DNA of 15,735 nucleotides from Chitinophagaceae bacterium (GTDB lineage: Bacteria; Bacteroidota; Bacteroidia; Chitinophagales; Chitinophagaceae). This document shows, in pieces, positions 13,727 to 15,735 of this stretch. The position numbers were made by a program, and so were the translations under genes. The notes under the pieces were generated by a model. It ran no database searches and was not told the origin of the DNA. It saw only the letters and a list, made by a program, of their open reading frames with translations. Position 1 is the stretch's first letter; the number at the start of each line of letters is the position of its first letter. The DNA lies in the NCBI GenBank assembly GCA_025924755.1, contig JAICHT010000048.1, positions 1-15,735 of the forward strand, written 5' to 3'.

Positions 13727-14401
13727 TTAAATTCGTTGAAACGTCCAGTAACCGGCAATAATAGCAATAAGAATAGATAGTGGATATACCACAGTTTTCC
13801 GGTACCATATCTTTGTTCTTAAGGGAATAATAATTAATCCAAATACGCCGATAATTACAGTCATTTGCCCAAGTTCTACACCGGCGTTAAATGCTAATAT
13901 AGAAGTAAAGAACTTATTCGGCGGCAATCCTATTTCGTTTAACGAACTGGCGAATCCCATACCATGTATGAGTCCAAATAAAAAAACCACCGCCACCCGC
14001 CAGGGTTTTAATTCGCTGAGCAATAAATTTTCAATAGCCACAAACATAATGGATAAGGCAATGATAGGTTCTACCAAAGCAGGTGGCGCCACTATCAGGC
14101 CTTTCATACTTAGCGCCAGCGTAATAGAATGGGCTACGGTAAAAGCAGTGGCTTGCCAGAAAATGGTTTTTATTTTAGTGCTAAGCAGGCATAGCCCTAC
14201 CACAAATAATATATGATCGAACCCTTCGGGAATGATATGCTGAAAGCCCAATTTTAAATAAAACCAAACTACATGATTTGCCGGTGCACTTTCCAGTGCA
14301 TAATTTATAGTATGTGCATATACGTTAGTAGCCGCAAAAAACACAATAAGCAGTGCAATAAGCTTTTGCAAGCTATTTGATATGCCGGGTTGTAACTTCA
14401 T
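13727..14401 (-). CDS. HupE/UreJ-family membrane protein
   Basis: This 224-residue inner-membrane protein has an N-terminal signal-like helix (LIALLIVFFAATNVYA, about 15-29) and then about six further hydrophobic segments. It carries the HupE_UreJ_2 signatures: LGFQHIIPEGFDHILFVVGL (51-70; H55, D62, H63), AFTVAHSITLAL (86-97; H91), PIIALSIMFVAIENLL with E124, FLFGLIHGMGFASSL (140-154; H146), and FNAGVELGQM (171-180). The His, Asp and Glu inside the helices are conserved in the family and could bind metal. HupE/UreJ proteins are linked to nickel uptake for hydrogenase and urease, but this branch is widespread without those enzymes and none is in the window. It follows the TPR gene on the same strand after a 149-bp gap. 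Confidence 0.88.
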   Translation of the reverse strand: MKLQPGISNSLQKLIALLIVFFAATNVYAHTINYALESAPANHVVWFYLKLGFQHIIPEGFDHILFVVGLCLLSTKIKTIFWQATAFTVAHSITLALSMKGLIVAPPALVEPIIALSIMFVAIENLLLSELKPWRVAVVFLFGLIHGMGFASSLNEIGLPPNKFFTSILAFNAGVELGQMTVIIGVFGLIIIPLRTKIWYRKTVVYPLSILIAIIAGYWTFQRI

Positions 14402-14550
14402 AAATCGATTACTTACTTGTTGAAACTGCTTTTTAAAAGCAATAAAATTTTGAGCATGTAAAAATCACCCATACAAAGCTGAAGTTAATCAGCAACCTTC
14501 TTACAATTTTGAAGACTCTACTAACTACGCATCATTGCCTGTAATACTAT

Positions 14551-15735
14551 TCATAAACTTTGCAATGCCTGGCTGCTTTCAGTTTCTAACGCTTCCGGAA
14601 TAACAGGATGATTTTTCAACGCCTCAATTAATAAAGCTTTTGCTTTAACAGTATCGCCGGCTTTTTTATAGATTAAACCTGCATGACAAAGCAATATCGG
14701 GTTTTTATTATTAGTACTTAATGCCTGCTGAATGTAAGGAAGTGCCTCCTGGTAAGATCCTTTGTTATAATATACCCATGCTACTGTTTCATTCGCGTCT
14801 ATGTTTTTCGGACGCCTGTTGTATTCGGCTAAAGCATGTTCTAGAGCTTTATCTACTTTATTAATTTTCAAATAGGCATATGCCAGTTCTTTGTCTGCAT
14901 AATGCCCGATGTTATCATCGTTATTAGCAGCTGCGGCATTTTTAGACATATCGTTGATTACAGACTTTGATAAAGCATCTGCTTTTTTATTATTACCTGT
15001 GAGCTTATAAATGTCTATCAATTCTTCTTGAAAATAATAGTCATTTACCAATGTATCCGCCTGCTGGTAATAGCTGATAGCGTTTGCGTAATCTTTTTTT
15101 GCGGCTGATATGCGGGCCAGGCCTGCAAGTGCATATGCGTAATTGGGTCGTTCATCCAAGGCCAATGCATATTGCACATGGGCTCTTTGCGTGTCGCCTA
15201 TATTTTCATACAAATGGCCCAGTTGTATTCTTGACCATTCGGTTCCTTCATCGCCGGGCACACCGGCATCCACAGCCAACTTCATGGCTTCAATAGCACC
15301 GGGAATATCACCATATATTTCACGTAAATAAGAAGCTCTTGAGTAAGAACGCAGGTCCGGCCGAATGGACATCATTTTTTCTGCAGCCGCTACGGCTTCT
15401 TTATAATTTCCCATCTCTACATTCGCATCTACCAGCAATCCGTAAATAAATGCATTATATGGATTGATCTTTTCTGCATTGGCAGCAATAGCCAGCCCAT
15501 CGCCAAAGTGGTGCTGCGACAGGTAAAGAAGCGCTTTAAAAGTTAAGGCTTGAAAATCATTTGGATCTTGCTGCAATACTGTATTTACTTCCTTCATAGC
15601 CGCCATATCGTAATACATATAGTTGCCGGTAACCCTGGCTTCTTTTATAAAAAGCGAAGCAAGCTCCATAGCCGATTTTTTATCATTCGGATCTTCTCGG
15701 ACCGCCCGGAATAATTTAGCGGCGGTAGTACGGGT
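14551..15735 (-). CDS. Tetratricopeptide-repeat protein, N-terminus beyond the window
   Basis: The frame is open from the right edge to the TGA at 14551-14553, 394 codons. An in-frame ATG at 15669 exists, but the 22 codons before it (TRTTAAKLFRAVREDPNDKK, then SA) already look like a TPR helix, so that Met is internal. Repeats of 34-residue type follow: MKEVNTVLQQDPNDFQALTF, DGLAIAANAEKINPYNAFIY, NYKEAVAAAEKMMSIRPDLR, RAHVQYALALDERPNYAYAL, DYANAISYYQQADTLVNDYY, KALEHALAEYNRRPKNIDAN, SYQEALPYIQQALSTNNKNP and KAKALLIEALKNHPVIPEAL. These make an alpha-solenoid for protein contacts. Any signal peptide or lipobox would lie outside the window. From memory, similar TPR proteins stand next to HupE/UreJ genes in related genomes, often with a DUF4331 gene, which would be looked for beyond the right edge. 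Confidence 0.88.
   Translation of the reverse strand, partial: TRTTAAKLFRAVREDPNDKKSAMELASLFIKEARVTGNYMYYDMAAMKEVNTVLQQDPNDFQALTFKALLYLSQHHFGDGLAIAANAEKINPYNAFIYGLLVDANVEMGNYKEAVAAAEKMMSIRPDLRSYSRASYLREIYGDIPGAIEAMKLAVDAGVPGDEGTEWSRIQLGHLYENIGDTQRAHVQYALALDERPNYAYALAGLARISAAKKDYANAISYYQQADTLVNDYYFQEELIDIYKLTGNNKKADALSKSVINDMSKNAAAANNDDNIGHYADKELAYAYLKINKVDKALEHALAEYNRRPKNIDANETVAWVYYNKGSYQEALPYIQQALSTNNKNPILLCHAGLIYKKAGDTVKAKALLIEALKNHPVIPEALETESSQALQSL

Overview
The window looks like chromosomal DNA from a Bacteroidota bacterium, most likely Chitinophagaceae. The evidence is the gene content: a CarboxypepD_reg/OMP_b-brl_3 type TonB-dependent receptor, the N-terminal hydrophobic ATP-grasp family common in this group, a YncE/phosphoesterase fusion, and HupE next to a TPR protein. 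Several upstream regions also carry TAnnTTTG promoter boxes of the Bacteroidota type, and Shine-Dalgarno sequences are nearly absent. Base composition is moderately AT-rich throughout. I saw no rRNA, tRNA, CRISPR array, transposase or phage gene. The genus assignment is inference.

Left part (1-5838): a DoxX-like membrane protein cut by the window edge follows a complete TonB-dependent receptor on the minus strand. The receptor promoter region carries two perfect 9-bp direct repeats with an 11-bp period. Next come a secreted outer-membrane barrel-like protein (minus) and, divergently, a stand-alone VIT1/MbfA-type membrane protein (plus), then a compact minus-strand pair: a PanD-like pyruvoyl aspartate decarboxylase followed 14 bp later by an ATP-grasp ligase.

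Middle (6117-10496): a secreted YncE-type beta-propeller fused to a phosphoesterase, a 94-residue acidic protein, a strong bidirectional terminator shared with a convergent DUF892 ferritin-like gene, and a single-domain response regulator.

Right part (10511-15735): the most unusual gene is a 678-residue orphan HsdM-like N6-adenine methylase. Its catalytic Asn of (N/D)PPF is replaced by His, and it continues into a transmembrane helix, a low-complexity linker and a small C-terminal SH3-like domain. No HsdS or HsdR gene is in view. After a 576-bp intergenic region come a 32-codon ORF overlapping an ECF sigma factor by TAATG, a HupE/UreJ-family membrane protein and a TPR protein that runs off the right edge.

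The best candidates for new biology are the membrane-tethered methylase-like protein, the PanD/ATP-grasp pair as a possible beta-alanine-conjugating module, and the VIT1 domain without its usual ferritin half. The genes do not form one obvious pathway; most units are one or two genes long.
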